A stretch of 64,000 bases of DNA from Hymenobacter polaris (GCF_012927305.1 NZ_JABBGH010000002.1:496001-560000); one strand, 5' to 3'; positions 12,411-21,001 are shown, counted from the stretch's first letter. Program-made: numbers and translations. The notes: a model not told the origin generated them from the letters alone.

Positions 12411-13169
12411 TTACTTAAACTTGCCATCCGGGTCGGGCGCCTTGGCCATGAGCTGGGTTAGGAAGCCAAAGTCGAGGCTGCCGAGGCTGTAGCTCTGGCC
12501 CTTGTGCACCGCCTGCCAGGCGCCCGCGTAGTCTTCCTGGAAGTACTTAACGCGGGCCGAGGTTTGCCAGGCGTTGGCGTTGGTTGAGTCGGCGGCCAGG
12601 GCGCGCTGGGCGTAGTCGGCGGCCAGGGTCAGGTCCTTTTTCTTCTTGGTTTGCTCGTAGCGGGTCAGCGTGTTGGTGGCCGCGTCGTTGAGCAGGCGGC
12701 TATCGGCGGGCGCCACGGCCAGGCCCTGGGCCAGCAGCGCCTGAATAGCCTCGGGCGAGGGGTTGGGGCGCTGGCTTACCAGCACAGCCAGGCCGCGGTA
12801 GGCATCGGCATTCTTGGGGTCGAGGGCGTAGGCCAGGTTGAAGCGTACGGCCGCCGTATCGGGCTGGTTTTCTTGCAGATACTCGTAGCCTTTCTGGCTG
12901 AAGAACCGGCTGGCTTCGGGTCGCGAGGCAAAGCTACGGTCGATGTCGGCCAGCACAGCCGCGCCAATTACCTGCTGGGCCTGGGCGGGCGAAACGCCGC
13001 CAAACAGCGGCTGCAAACGCTGGGGACCAGTGGCGGTGGGTGCCGGCTCGTTTTTACCTTTCTTCTGGGCTAGGGCGGGCTGGGCGGCGGCGCCGAGGGC
13101 CAGCAGCAGCAGGGCAGCCCGGCCACGGCGGGTGGGAGAGTTCAACCAGGAAAACACGTCGGCAAGCAA
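12411..13169 (-). CDS. Secreted tetratricopeptide-repeat protein
   Basis: About 252 residues. The N-terminal region RGRAALLLLALGAAAQPALAQ is a signal peptide ending in a likely cleavage site after ALAQ. After a basic linker (KKGKNEPAP), the body is helical with TPR-like repeats, e.g. AVRFNLAYALDPKNADAYRG, AQGLAVAPADSRLLND and YAQRALAADSTNANAWQT. TPR domains mediate protein-protein contacts, and a periplasmic location is likely. No ATG precedes the signal peptide: candidates are TTG at 13169, GTG at 13157 or TTG at 13145. I kept the longest, but the shorter two give a more normal signal peptide. It is convergent with metF. I cannot assign a specific function. Confidence 0.75.
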   Translation of the reverse strand: MLADVFSWLNSPTRRGRAALLLLALGAAAQPALAQKKGKNEPAPTATGPQRLQPLFGGVSPAQAQQVIGAAVLADIDRSFASRPEASRFFSQKGYEYLQENQPDTAAVRFNLAYALDPKNADAYRGLAVLVSQRPNPSPEAIQALLAQGLAVAPADSRLLNDAATNTLTRYEQTKKKKDLTLAADYAQRALAADSTNANAWQTSARVKYFQEDYAGAWQAVHKGQSYSLGSLDFGFLTQLMAKAPDPDGKFK

Positions 13170-13269
13170 TAAGATAGTGGAACGACCCTAGGGCCGGACT
13201 ACAAAAATAAGCCGCGATTGATAGTGTTTAATGGCTAATGAGTAGTGATTAACCATTAAATACTACTTC

Positions 13270-13605
13270 CTACCACAGGCGGGTGTCGGTGATGCCGGCT
13301 GGCAGCGGGGCTACGTTGCCCAGCCCCAGCACGCACCAGCCCTCCTGCACGCCAAACTCGCCGCCGCATAGCACGTGGCTGACGTAGCGCAGCAGGGTTT
13401 GGCCGCTGTATTCGTGGCGGTCGGGGTCGTATTCGCGCAGCAGTAGCGCGTCGCCTACTTGGAAGTCGTAGTCGTTTTCGCGCACGTCGAAGGGCTTGGT
13501 GCCGGCTGCCACGGCGGCAAAGCACTGCGGCCAGAGCTGCAGCTCGTGGGTGCGGTGGCTGGCGGTGGTGACGGTAGAAACGGGCGATGAACTATAGCGA
13601 GACAT
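13270..13605 (-). CDS. DUF3850 (ASCH/PUA-like) domain protein
   Basis: A small 111-residue protein. After about 18 variable residues, the DUF3850 signature appears: HELQLWPQCFAAVAAGTK, then FDVRENDYDFQVGDALLLRE, YSGQTLLRYVSHVL and GVQEGWCVLGLG. DUF3850 belongs to the ASCH/PUA-like superfamily, whose members bind RNA or modified nucleotides, and it is common on phages and plasmids as well as chromosomes. Here it stands alone, with an ATG at 13605 and no obvious operon partner. No mobile genes flank it. The molecular function of the family is not established. Confidence 0.85.
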   Translation of the reverse strand: MSRYSSSPVSTVTTASHRTHELQLWPQCFAAVAAGTKPFDVRENDYDFQVGDALLLREYDPDRHEYSGQTLLRYVSHVLCGGEFGVQEGWCVLGLGNVAPLPAGITDTRLW

Positions 13606-13978
13606 AGGGTAAAAAGCAAAGATGGAAAAAAGAAAAAAGCGGCCCGCGCCCGGCCCGCACCCCCGCCTGGGTGGCGCCCCTAGGGCCAGTTCGTTTTTCC
13701 AGTGGGCTTCGGAAAAAAGGCTTGGCGGCCGGGGGCTGCGCCGGGTGGCGCAACGGGGATAATGGTTAAGTTACAAAATTTTGGCCAAAGTACTGGCAAT
13801 GCCTTCGACCAAACAGGTTACCGGCGGGTTGAAAACCGACTTATAGCAAGCCAACTTTTTAGATTCACCGCCAGTATCTTGTGTGTCAAACGTGCAATCA
13901 ATCTGTAGGTTAGCAACGCATTTGGGGCTAACAAAACCATAACCTGAGCCGTTGGCGCGGGCCAGCCGTATTGAGGGC
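13606..13978. other. 373-bp intergenic region between divergent genes
   Basis: The left part (13640-13765) is GC-rich, containing CCCGCCTGGGTGGCGCC and a CCTAGG. The right part (13765-13978) is AT-richer and should hold the promoters of the alpha/beta hydrolase and DUF3850 genes. Short reading frames here have no recognizable composition or family. I see no RNA gene. Confidence 0.5.
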
Positions 13979-14869
13979 ATGAAAAAGCTATTCCGCTGGC
14001 TGGCGCTGCCGCCGCTGGGCTTGCTGCTGGCGGCCGGCGCGGTGCTGGGCACCCACGAGTGGGCCGTGGCCCAGGCCAGCCGCCGCGTGGCCGATATTGC
14101 CTACAAGCCCACCACCGCTCCCGGCTTCGATGCGGTAAGCAACCAACTCGACGTGTACCAGCCCAAGAAGCCGGCCGCGCCGCGCCCGGTGGTGCTGTTC
14201 ATCCACGGGGGCAGCTGGAGCAGCGGCAGCAAAGACGACTTCCTCTACAAGGCCATTGGCCGGCGGCTGGCCCGCCAGGGCTTCGTGGGGGTTGTCATCA
14301 GCTACCGGCTGGCCCCTGGGGTGCTGGTACCCGCGCAAGCCGACGACTGCGCCGCCGCCCTGGCCTGGACCGTGCAGCACGCCGCCGAGTACGGTGGCAA
14401 CCCCCAGCGCATCATCCTGATGGGCCACTCGGCGGGGGGCGGGCTGGCGGCGCTGCTGGCCACGGGCTCCGACACGCTAGTGTCGAAGTATGGCCTAGGG
14501 CCCCGCGCCGCCCACGCCGTGCTGCTCGACGACCCCGCCGGCCTCGACATGCTCGACTACCTCACGCGCATGGAGTACCCCAACGACGAGCAGTACCTGG
14601 TGCCGTTTAGCCGCGACCCGGCGGTGTGGCGGCAGGCGTCGGCGCTGTACCATATGCGGGCGGGGGCGCCACCCTACAGCCTCTATATCGGCGGCAACAC
14701 GTATCCTGGCATTATGAAGAGCGCAGTGAAGTTTCGGGAGCGCCTTGCGGCCCTAGGGCAGCCGCCGAAGTACGTGGTGCAGCCCGGCAAGAAGCACGTG
14801 CCTATGGTGCTGCAGCTGCTGTGGCCTGGTAATGAGCTGTATAAAGAGCTGCACCGGCTGGCCCAGTAA
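13979..14869 (+). CDS. Exported alpha/beta hydrolase (carboxylesterase type)
   Basis: A 296-residue protein with a hydrophobic N-terminal signal or anchor (KLFRWLALPPLGLLLAAGAV). The core is an alpha/beta hydrolase of the HGG esterase type: oxyanion motif FIHGGSW, nucleophile elbow GHSAGG (Ser at about residue 154) and a candidate His in KKHVPMV near the C-terminus. The segment NQLDVYQPKKPAAPRPVV before the oxyanion motif matches the esterase/lipase BD-FAE-like group. It presumably hydrolyses carboxyl esters outside the cytoplasm; the substrate is unknown. The ATG at 13979 was chosen over an upstream in-frame GTG because it starts a proper signal sequence. The last two codons and the stop lie inside a palindromic repeat. 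Confidence 0.88.
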   Translation: MKKLFRWLALPPLGLLLAAGAVLGTHEWAVAQASRRVADIAYKPTTAPGFDAVSNQLDVYQPKKPAAPRPVVLFIHGGSWSSGSKDDFLYKAIGRRLARQGFVGVVISYRLAPGVLVPAQADDCAAALAWTVQHAAEYGGNPQRIILMGHSAGGGLAALLATGSDTLVSKYGLGPRAAHAVLLDDPAGLDMLDYLTRMEYPNDEQYLVPFSRDPAVWRQASALYHMRAGAPPYSLYIGGNTYPGIMKSAVKFRERLAALGQPPKYVVQPGKKHVPMVLQLLWPGNELYKELHRLAQ

Positions 14870-14956
14870 CGCCAAGTTCCGGCTTGGCGCCTTGCTGAAC
14901 TAACCAGGCAGGTGTCGTTCAACGAGGCACCAAGCCGGAGCTTGGCGTTACTGGGC
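14861..14956. repeat. 31-bp near-perfect inverted repeat overlapping a stop codon
   Basis: Arm 14861-14891 (starting GCCCAGTAACGCCAAGTTCC) and arm 14926-14956 are complementary except for two positions. The loop has a partial inner pairing (CTGAAC/GTTCAA). The left arm contains the hydrolase stop codon TAA at 14867-14869. It lies between convergent genes and could serve as a two-way terminator, though no T-run follows. Confidence 0.8.
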
Positions 14957-14989
14957 CGGCCTATACCCTAGGCCCTGCGCAAGCCAAAA

Positions 14990-15784
14990 CTAGCCTTGCT
15001 GAATAACTACGCTGCCATTGGTGGTGATGGCCTTCACTGCGGGGCCGCCTTTGCCGAGGGTAGTATTCACTTCGTGGTGGTGGCCTTTGGGGTCGGTTTG
15101 GGGCAGCGCGGTGCGCAGGCCGCCATTGGTGGTGCCGGTGTAGAGCTGGGCCGAGTAGTCGGTGGGGAGGTGCCAGCGAATGCTGCCGTTGGTGGTTTCC
15201 ACGTCGAGGCCCTGGCCCTGCCACTGGCGGCCGCTGAGGTTGATGGTCAGGCTGCCGTTGGTGGTATGGCCCGTCACCTGCCCACCGAGGTCGGTGAGCG
15301 ATACGCTGCCATTCTGGGCGCTGAACGTGATGGCCGCTTGCACGCCCGCCAGCCGAATGCTGCCGTTGTGGGTAGTGAGGGCGAGGGCCGTGCGGCGGGG
15401 CACAAATACCTCGTAGCTGACGGCCGCGTTCTGCCCATCGGCGGGTACGGAGGCGCGCAGCACATTGCCCGCGGTGCTGATTTTAATGCCTGCCACGTGC
15501 TCCTGGGCCTGCGCCTCGGTGTCGGCCCAGGCCTTCACCACGGCCCGAATGCGCACGTCGGGCCCGTCCCAGCCCTTCACGCTGACGCTGCCGTTGGTGC
15601 TTCCCTCCACCGTCAGGGGCTGCCCAGCCGGGGCCGGCATGGTGAGGTCGCGGGTTTCGCAAAACGTTTTCTGGTGGTTGAAGCCCTGGTCTTGGCAGGT
15701 AGCGGTGAAAGTGGGTGCCGGAACGGTTTGGGCGGTGGCGGCTAAGCCGCTGGCCACCAGTAGGCCTAGGAATAACGCTTTCAT
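14990..15784 (-). CDS. DUF4097 (adhesin-like beta-strand repeat) exported protein
   Basis: 264 residues: a signal peptide (MKALFLGLLVASGLAATAQ) followed by a right-handed beta-repeat of the DUF4097 type. The hallmark is a recurring STNGS, THNGS, AQNGS, TTNGS, TTNGG series spaced about 20-40 residues apart (at least seven copies), each preceded by a strand such as LTVEG, LALT or LDVET. DUF4097 domains form beta-helical surfaces and often occur near anti-sigma or membrane-stress genes; here the neighbours are unrelated. I chose the ATG at 15784, since the 24-residue upstream extension is not signal-like. The role is unknown; probably a periplasmic or surface structural protein. Confidence 0.85.
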   Translation of the reverse strand: MKALFLGLLVASGLAATAQTVPAPTFTATCQDQGFNHQKTFCETRDLTMPAPAGQPLTVEGSTNGSVSVKGWDGPDVRIRAVVKAWADTEAQAQEHVAGIKISTAGNVLRASVPADGQNAAVSYEVFVPRRTALALTTHNGSIRLAGVQAAITFSAQNGSVSLTDLGGQVTGHTTNGSLTINLSGRQWQGQGLDVETTNGSIRWHLPTDYSAQLYTGTTNGGLRTALPQTDPKGHHHEVNTTLGKGGPAVKAITTNGSVVIQQG

Positions 15785-15948
15785 GTGCAAGTAGCTAACA
15801 AGGTGAAAAAAGGCCCCGAACGGCGGCAACAACCCGAGTACCGGCCGCCGCACCATTCGTTACAGGGCCGCGCGCTTTTTCTGGTTTATTACCTCGGCCT
15901 TCGGCCCTAGGGTAGCTGCTGGCGCATGAAGCCGCGCCCAAAGCTGCG

Positions 15949-16704
15949 CTATTGCAGCCGCAGCGTGATGGGCGTAGTGAAGCTTACGCTGACGGCTTTG
16001 CCGTCTTGCTGGCCAGGCGTAAAGCGTTTGAGCGCGTACACAGACTTGATGGCTTCGGCGTCGATGGAGGGAAACAGGGCCTGGGTAACTACTACGTTCT
16101 CCACCTGCCCCGTTGCGTTGACGGTGAACCGCACGAGTACCCGGCCCTCGATGCCTCGGCGGCGGGCATCTTTGGGATAGCGAAAATTGCGGGATATGGC
16201 GCTGACAATAGCCTGAAAGCCCCCGTCGCCTTCCGAATAGCGCGGCATGATTTCAAACTCGAAGAAGGGCACCGGGGTACCGTCGGGCGCAAAGCACTCG
16301 CCGGTGCCGCGCTGGTCGGCCGCGTAGCGCTCGCGGCGCTTTAGCTGCCCACCGGGGTAGTAGAGCCGGAGTTCGCCCGCCCGCTTGCCGTGGTCAAACT
16401 CAGCGTGCGTAGTCAATAGGCCGGCTTTGTCAAAATATTCGCTCGTGCCGTGGTAGCTGCGCGTTCGGATGTTGGCAAATTCTTCGCGGCTTTGTAACTG
16501 GCCACTTAAGTAGTAGTCGCGCACTTCCCCGGCCGTGCTATCGCGCCACTCGGTTTCGCGCCGGTAGTGGGCCCCGGCTGCCGAAGGCAACACGTGCCAG
16601 GTTGAATCCAGAAACTCCTTCTTTAACGGGGGAATAGTTTGCTGCGCGGCGGCTTCGCCTAGGCCCAGGCCAGCGCAAAAGAGGCTACTTATCAAGTACT
16701 TCAT
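15949..16704 (-). CDS. Energy-transducer TonB C-terminal domain protein with MORN-like repeats
   Basis: 251 residues. A signal peptide (MKYLISSLFCAGLGLGEAAA) is followed by three or four YwqK/MORN-like repeats: GEVRDYYLSGQLQSREEF, GTSEYFDKAGLLTTHAEF and GELRLYYPGGQLKRRERY. The C-terminal 90 residues are a TonB C-terminal domain: FRYPKDARRRGIEGRVLVRF, VNATGQVENVVV and KRFTPGQQDGKAV. Full TonB proteins have an N-terminal membrane helix and a Pro-rich linker; neither is present, so this is probably not the proton-motive energy transducer itself. This MORN plus TonB-C architecture is common in Cytophagales and its function is unknown. The ATG at 16704 is preferred to TTG at 16710. Confidence 0.88.
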   Translation of the reverse strand: MKYLISSLFCAGLGLGEAAAQQTIPPLKKEFLDSTWHVLPSAAGAHYRRETEWRDSTAGEVRDYYLSGQLQSREEFANIRTRSYHGTSEYFDKAGLLTTHAEFDHGKRAGELRLYYPGGQLKRRERYAADQRGTGECFAPDGTPVPFFEFEIMPRYSEGDGGFQAIVSAISRNFRYPKDARRRGIEGRVLVRFTVNATGQVENVVVTQALFPSIDAEAIKSVYALKRFTPGQQDGKAVSVSFTTPITLRLQ

Positions 16705-16778
16705 GCCCAAAAATAAAGCTGGGGGCTAGCTACTTCTGCAGCTTACCCCCAGCTTTACAGAAGATTCCTTTACCAGTG

Positions 16779-18905
16779 CTACAGCGCCTGTTTATACCCT
16801 AGGCCCATATTCTCGAACATAAACGCCCACTTGTCGGTCTGCTCGGCGATGACCTGGGCGGTGCTGCGGCCCGCGCCGTGGCCGGCTTTAGTTTCGATGC
16901 GGATGAGCACCGGGGCCGGGCCCTGCTGGTCTTCCTGCAGGCGCGAGGCAAACTTGAACGAGTGCGCCGGCACCACGCGGTCGTCGTGGTCGGCGGTGGT
17001 GATGAGCGTGGCGGGATAGGCGGCCGGCTTCAGGGCGTGGTAGGGCGAGTACTTGTAGAGGTAGTTGAACATCTCGGGCGAGTCCTGGGCCGTGCCGTAG
17101 TCGTAGGCCCAGCCGGCGCCGGCCGTAAACTGGTTGTAGCGCAGCATGTCCATCACGCCCACGGCCGGGAAGGCTACCTTGAACAGCTCGGGGCGCTGGC
17201 TCATGGTGGCGCCCACCAGCAAGCCGCCGTTCGAGCCGCCCGAAATGGCCAAGTAGTCCTTGCTGGTGTAGTTGTTCTTAATCAGGTACTCGGCCGCCGC
17301 GATGTAGTCGTCGAACACGTTCTGCTTCTGCAGCTTGGTGCCGGCCAGGTGCCACTTCTCGCCATACTCGCCGCCGCCGCGCAGGTTGGGCACCGCGTAC
17401 ACGCCGCCCTGCTCCAGCAAGATGATGTTGGAGGTGCTGAAGGCGGGGGTGATGTTCACACCGAAGCCGCCGTAGGCGTAGAGCAGCGTGGGATTCTTGC
17501 CATTTAGGGCCAGGCCCTTCTTGTAGGTGATGAGCATGGGCACGCGCGTGCCGTCCTTGGAAGTGTAAAACACCTGCTTCGACTCGTACTTGCTGGGGTC
17601 GAACTGCACGCCGGCCTTCTTAAACACCGTCGATTTGCCGCTGGCAATGTCGTACTTGAAGATGGTGGGCGGGTACACGTAGGACGTGAAGGTGTAGTAG
17701 GTCTCCTTCTCGTTGCGCTTGCCCCCGAAACCGCTAGCCGACCCTAGACCCGGCAGCGCAATGCTGTGCTCCTTCTGCCCAGCGTAGCTGTACTGCTCCA
17801 CCAGCGAGGTGGCGTCTTTGAGGTAGGTGGCGAAAATCTTGCCGCCCACGGTGTTTACTTCCAGTACGTTGGGCGTTTCGGCAATCAGGTTTTTCCAGTT
17901 GGCGGGCTTCGGGGTGGCGGCCTCGGTGGTCACCAGCCGGAAGTTGGGCGCCTGGTAGTTGGTGTAGAGGTAGAGCTTGCTGCCCACGTTGTCGGCCACG
18001 CTCACGATGCTCTTCTCATCCGTCACCACCGGCACGATGGCGCTGCCCGGCTTACTGAGGTCCTGGAGGTAGAGCTTGTTGCCGGTGGTGGTATTGGCCG
18101 CCGAAATCACCAGGAAGCGCTCGTCCTCGGTGAGGTAGGCGCCGATGTAGCGGTTGGGGTCCTGCTCGCCGCCGAAGATGAGCTTGTCGGCGCTCTGCGG
18201 GGTGTTCAGCTTGTGGTAATAGAGCTTGTGCACCTGCGTTTTGCCGGCCAGTTGGCTGCCCTGCTTGGGCTTGTCGTAGCTGCTGTAGTAGAAGCCGTCG
18301 TTGCCGCGCCAGGCCAGGCCCGAGAACTTCACGTCCTTGAGCGTGTCGCCCACAATGCGCTTGTCGCTGGCTTGCAGCACAATGGCCTTGTGCCAGTCCG
18401 AGCCGCCCTCCGAAATTTGGTAGGCGGCCAGGCTGCCGTCGTGGGTGAACCCTAGGCCCGCCAGCGAAGTCGTGCCGTCCTTGGAGAAGGTATTGGGGTC
18501 GAGGAACACCTCGGGCTGGCCGCCCGGCAGCTGCCGGTACAGCACCGACTGGTTTTGCAGGCCGCTGTTTTTCGAGAAGTAGGTGTACTTGCCTTCCTTG
18601 CGCGGGGCCGAGTACTTCTCGTAGTTCCAGAGCTTGGTGAGGTGCTGGCGGATGGCCTCGCGGTACGGAATCTTGCTCAGGTAGTCCTGCGTGACCTTAT
18701 TTTCTTCCTGCACCCAGGCCTTGGTGTCGGTGGCCTGGTCGTTTTCGAGCCAGCGGTAGGGGTCGGCCACCTTGGTGCCGAAGTAGGTGGTGGTGGTGTC
18801 CACCTTGCGCGTTTGCGGATAGGGCAGGGGCTTGATGGCCGCCACCTGCCCTAGGGCCGGGCCCGCCGCCAGCAGCGCCGCCGCGAGCAGTAAGGAGTTT
18901 TTCAT
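16779..18905 (-). CDS. Prolyl oligopeptidase (S9A serine peptidase)
   Basis: 708 residues with a signal peptide (MKNSLLLAAALLAAGPALG), so periplasmic or secreted. The N-terminal part begins with the typical S9A entry PYPQTRKVDTTTTYFGTKVA and DPYRWLEN, followed by a seven-bladed propeller. The C-terminal catalytic alpha/beta hydrolase domain has the nucleophile in ISGGSNGGLL (Ser at about 558), Asp in TADHDDRVVP (about 641) and His in KAGHGAG (about 676). It should cleave short peptides after proline. The length matches the family (about 700). I used the ATG at 18905 because the upstream in-frame extension runs into a repeat-bearing region. It stands alone; a palindromic repeat lies in its upstream region. 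Confidence 0.95.
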   Translation of the reverse strand: MKNSLLLAAALLAAGPALGQVAAIKPLPYPQTRKVDTTTTYFGTKVADPYRWLENDQATDTKAWVQEENKVTQDYLSKIPYREAIRQHLTKLWNYEKYSAPRKEGKYTYFSKNSGLQNQSVLYRQLPGGQPEVFLDPNTFSKDGTTSLAGLGFTHDGSLAAYQISEGGSDWHKAIVLQASDKRIVGDTLKDVKFSGLAWRGNDGFYYSSYDKPKQGSQLAGKTQVHKLYYHKLNTPQSADKLIFGGEQDPNRYIGAYLTEDERFLVISAANTTTGNKLYLQDLSKPGSAIVPVVTDEKSIVSVADNVGSKLYLYTNYQAPNFRLVTTEAATPKPANWKNLIAETPNVLEVNTVGGKIFATYLKDATSLVEQYSYAGQKEHSIALPGLGSASGFGGKRNEKETYYTFTSYVYPPTIFKYDIASGKSTVFKKAGVQFDPSKYESKQVFYTSKDGTRVPMLITYKKGLALNGKNPTLLYAYGGFGVNITPAFSTSNIILLEQGGVYAVPNLRGGGEYGEKWHLAGTKLQKQNVFDDYIAAAEYLIKNNYTSKDYLAISGGSNGGLLVGATMSQRPELFKVAFPAVGVMDMLRYNQFTAGAGWAYDYGTAQDSPEMFNYLYKYSPYHALKPAAYPATLITTADHDDRVVPAHSFKFASRLQEDQQGPAPVLIRIETKAGHGAGRSTAQVIAEQTDKWAFMFENMGLGYKQAL

Positions 18906-18969
18906 GGGAGAATACTGGGAATGGAATGCACAAAAGAGAGCGTGTGCAAGTAAGCACAAAAAGGCCGTC

Positions 18970-19061
18970 AACGTCATGCTGAGCCTGTCGAGGCATCTCT
19001 ACCACGCCGTATCGTTCGGTAGAGATGCTTCGACAAGCGGACGCCAGATGAACATGACGTT
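18970..19061. repeat. Copy of the CATGCTGAGC/GAAGCATCTCT palindromic repeat, hybrid arm
   Basis: The left arm (18970-19003) reads AACGTCATGCTGAGCCTGTC then GAGGCATCTCTACC. The right arm (19019-19061) is its complement except that the segment answering GAGC is replaced by a longer version (AGCGGACGCCAGATGAAC). The same long variant occurs in one arm of the copy at 22676-22784. It lies between the methyltransferase gene and the prolyl oligopeptidase start, both on the minus strand. Confidence 0.8.
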
Positions 19062-19090
19062 CTTTTTTGCGAATAGCTACCCACCACGCC

Positions 19091-19579
19091 TTACCCAAAC
19101 AAGCTGCCCTGGCGGGCGGGCTGCTCAAACTCCAGTAGCCACTGCTTGCGCACCAGCCCGCCCGCGTAGCCGGTGAGGGCGCCCGCTGCGCCCACCACCC
19201 GGTGGCAGGGCCATACGATGAGCAGCGGGTTGCGCCCATTGGCCGCGCCCACGGCCCGCACGGCCCTAGGGTCGCCCAGCCGCTGGGCCAGTTCCAAGTA
19301 CGAGGCCGTGCGCCCGTGCCCGATGCCCGCCAGCGCCGCCCACACCCGCCGTTGGAACTCGGTGCCCACTAGAGGCGCCAGCGGCAAATCGAAGTTGCGC
19401 AGCTCGCGCCCGAAGTAGGCAGCCAGCTGCCGGTGCGCCTCGCGCAGGCAGTCGGGTACCTCTGCGGCCGGCGTGGGCGCCGCGCCGGTAGCCCGGAAGT
19501 CTACTTCGTGCAAGCCCGCGTCGGAGCCGTGCAGCGTGAGCATTCCCACAGGTGAGTACAACGTAGTTAGGGCCGACAT
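19091..19579 (-). CDS. ogt: Methylated-DNA-protein-cysteine S-methyltransferase
   Basis: A 162-residue single-domain O6-alkylguanine-DNA alkyltransferase. The C-terminal DNA-binding/active-site domain has TEFQRRVWAALAGIGHGRT, then VRAVGAANGRNPL and the acceptor motif VWPCHRVVG with Cys125, then GYAGGLVRKQWLLEFE. It removes alkyl groups from O6-guanine by irreversible transfer to Cys125. No AraC/Ada N-terminal domain is fused, so it is the constitutive Ogt type rather than Ada. It is flanked on both sides by copies of the same palindromic repeat family. Confidence 0.95.
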   Translation of the reverse strand: MSALTTLYSPVGMLTLHGSDAGLHEVDFRATGAAPTPAAEVPDCLREAHRQLAAYFGRELRNFDLPLAPLVGTEFQRRVWAALAGIGHGRTASYLELAQRLGDPRAVRAVGAANGRNPLLIVWPCHRVVGAAGALTGYAGGLVRKQWLLEFEQPARQGSLFG

Positions 19580-19625
19580 ACAGTAAAGGTAACCGCTAGT
19601 GCGTAAGTCCTAACATATGCAATAA

Positions 19626-19709
19626 GGCGGTCATGCTGAGCCTGCCGAAGCATCTCTCCCGCGCCGTATTGTGCGGGAGAGATGCTTCGGCAGGCTCAGC
19701 ATGACCGCC
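19626..19709. repeat. 37-bp perfect inverted repeat of the CATGCTGAGC/GAAGCATCTCT family
   Basis: Arms 19626-19662 (GGCGGTCATGCTGAGCCTGC then CGAAGCATCTCTCCCGC) and 19673-19709 are exact complements with a 10-nt loop. It lies upstream of the alkyltransferase start and after the glycosidase stop (both minus strand). Confidence 0.9.
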
Positions 19710-19758
19710 TGTTTAAGTGTGGTGGCAGCCAGCCGACCCCTAGGGCCTCTGGCCGGTG

Positions 19759-20964
19759 CTATTGCAGCACTAGGCGCGGCTGGCGCTGCGGTTTTGGCTG
19801 CGGCTTGGCGGCGGCCACCAGGGCCTGGGCTTCGCGCAGGCCTTCGGCGGCGGGCTCGTGCAGGTGGCGGTAGGGCGGGCCGTCGGGGCGAAGGCCGGCA
19901 TCCCAGAGGCCCGAGCGGTGCCACTGGTCGAGGTGGTCCCAGTCGGGCCGGTCGATAATGGGGTAGAGGCAGGCGCCCCACAGCGGCAGGCCGGCGCTAA
20001 TGGCCTGGGCGCACTCGCGGCCAATCATGCGCCACCAAATGGGGCGGTCCACGCCGGGGTGGCTGGTTTCGGTCACCACGAAGGGCCGTTTGTAGCGCTT
20101 ATGGGCCTGGGCTAGCAGTTCGCTCAAGGGCGTCCAGCGCGGGTCGGGCACGGGGTCGTTCCAGCCGATGTGGCGGTGCGGGTGCAGGTGCCACTGGTTG
20201 TCGTAGTAAAAGTTGAAGCCCATGATGTCGAGCAGGCTTTCGTGACCGCCCAGCTCGGGGCACAGCCGGCCCGCCAGAATATCCACCGACTGAAACTGGT
20301 TGATGTGCGCGCGCTTGGCCTCGCGGCGGTGGCTTTCCCAGGGGTTGGGCGGCGCTAGGATGTTGATGAGCGGCTCGGTGCTGAGGAAGCGGATGCCGGG
20401 GTCGATTTCGCGCATGGCCCAGCTGCCCTCGATGTAGGCGCGCATCAGCCCCAGCTTCACCTCCCAGCCCTGGCCCACGCAGTAGGGCGAAGTGCCGCGC
20501 ACGTCGCCCCCCAGCCAGCTCATAAAGCTCACCTCGTTGATGGGCGTCACAATCAGGGTTTCGTCGGGCCGCTGGGCGCGGTAGAAGTGCACGAAGGCCC
20601 GGCACAGCGCCGCAAAGCGCCGCGCAAACATGGGGTGCAGCGGCGTCAGGTCGTCGGGGTAGCCGAAGTGGCACAGGTCCCACACCTGTTGGATGCCGGC
20701 GCGCTGGCCCGCATCCAGCATCACCTGCACGGTGCTCCAATCGTACTGGTAGGGCGTTTTCTCAATCTGGGCCCAGCGAATGCCCTCGCGCACGGTGCGG
20801 ATGTTAAACGGCCCTAGGTCGGCGTAGTCCTGGTCGATGAGTTGCAGGTGGCCGGTGATGTTCAGAAAATCAACGCGGTGGCCGAAAGCATTGAGCTGGT
20901 CGGTGCACTCGTAGCCCCCCCACCAAAAGGAGCGGAAGGGAGAATCAGTCAGTAATTGCGTCAT
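19759..20964 (-). CDS. Clan GH-A glycosidase-like protein (GH1-related), cytoplasmic
   Basis: 401 residues without a signal peptide. It has the (beta/alpha)8 organisation of clan GH-A enzymes: an early FWWGGYECTDQLN (GH1-like entry), TVREGIRWAQIEK, acid/base motif TPINEVSF (Glu144), an FNFYYDNQW strand and nucleophile motif VVTETSHPG (Glu299), then WGACLYPIIDRPDW. The two glutamates at strands 4 and 7 support retaining glycosidase activity; the sugar specificity is unknown. It is shorter than standard GH1 enzymes (about 450). The CDF transporter gene lies 37 bp upstream on the same strand, so the two are probably co-transcribed. The C-terminal tail PKPQPKPQRQP is a low-complexity extension. 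Confidence 0.75.
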   Translation of the reverse strand: MTQLLTDSPFRSFWWGGYECTDQLNAFGHRVDFLNITGHLQLIDQDYADLGPFNIRTVREGIRWAQIEKTPYQYDWSTVQVMLDAGQRAGIQQVWDLCHFGYPDDLTPLHPMFARRFAALCRAFVHFYRAQRPDETLIVTPINEVSFMSWLGGDVRGTSPYCVGQGWEVKLGLMRAYIEGSWAMREIDPGIRFLSTEPLINILAPPNPWESHRREAKRAHINQFQSVDILAGRLCPELGGHESLLDIMGFNFYYDNQWHLHPHRHIGWNDPVPDPRWTPLSELLAQAHKRYKRPFVVTETSHPGVDRPIWWRMIGRECAQAISAGLPLWGACLYPIIDRPDWDHLDQWHRSGLWDAGLRPDGPPYRHLHEPAAEGLREAQALVAAAKPQPKPQRQPRLVLQ

Positions 20965-21001
20965 AGCAAGCTAGTGGAAAAGTGAGCAGAACGGCGCTGG
21001 C

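Noticed and set aside
13270..13605. DUF3850 gene as a sign of a prophage remnant.
   Set aside because: No other phage genes, integrase or att-like repeats in the vicinity.
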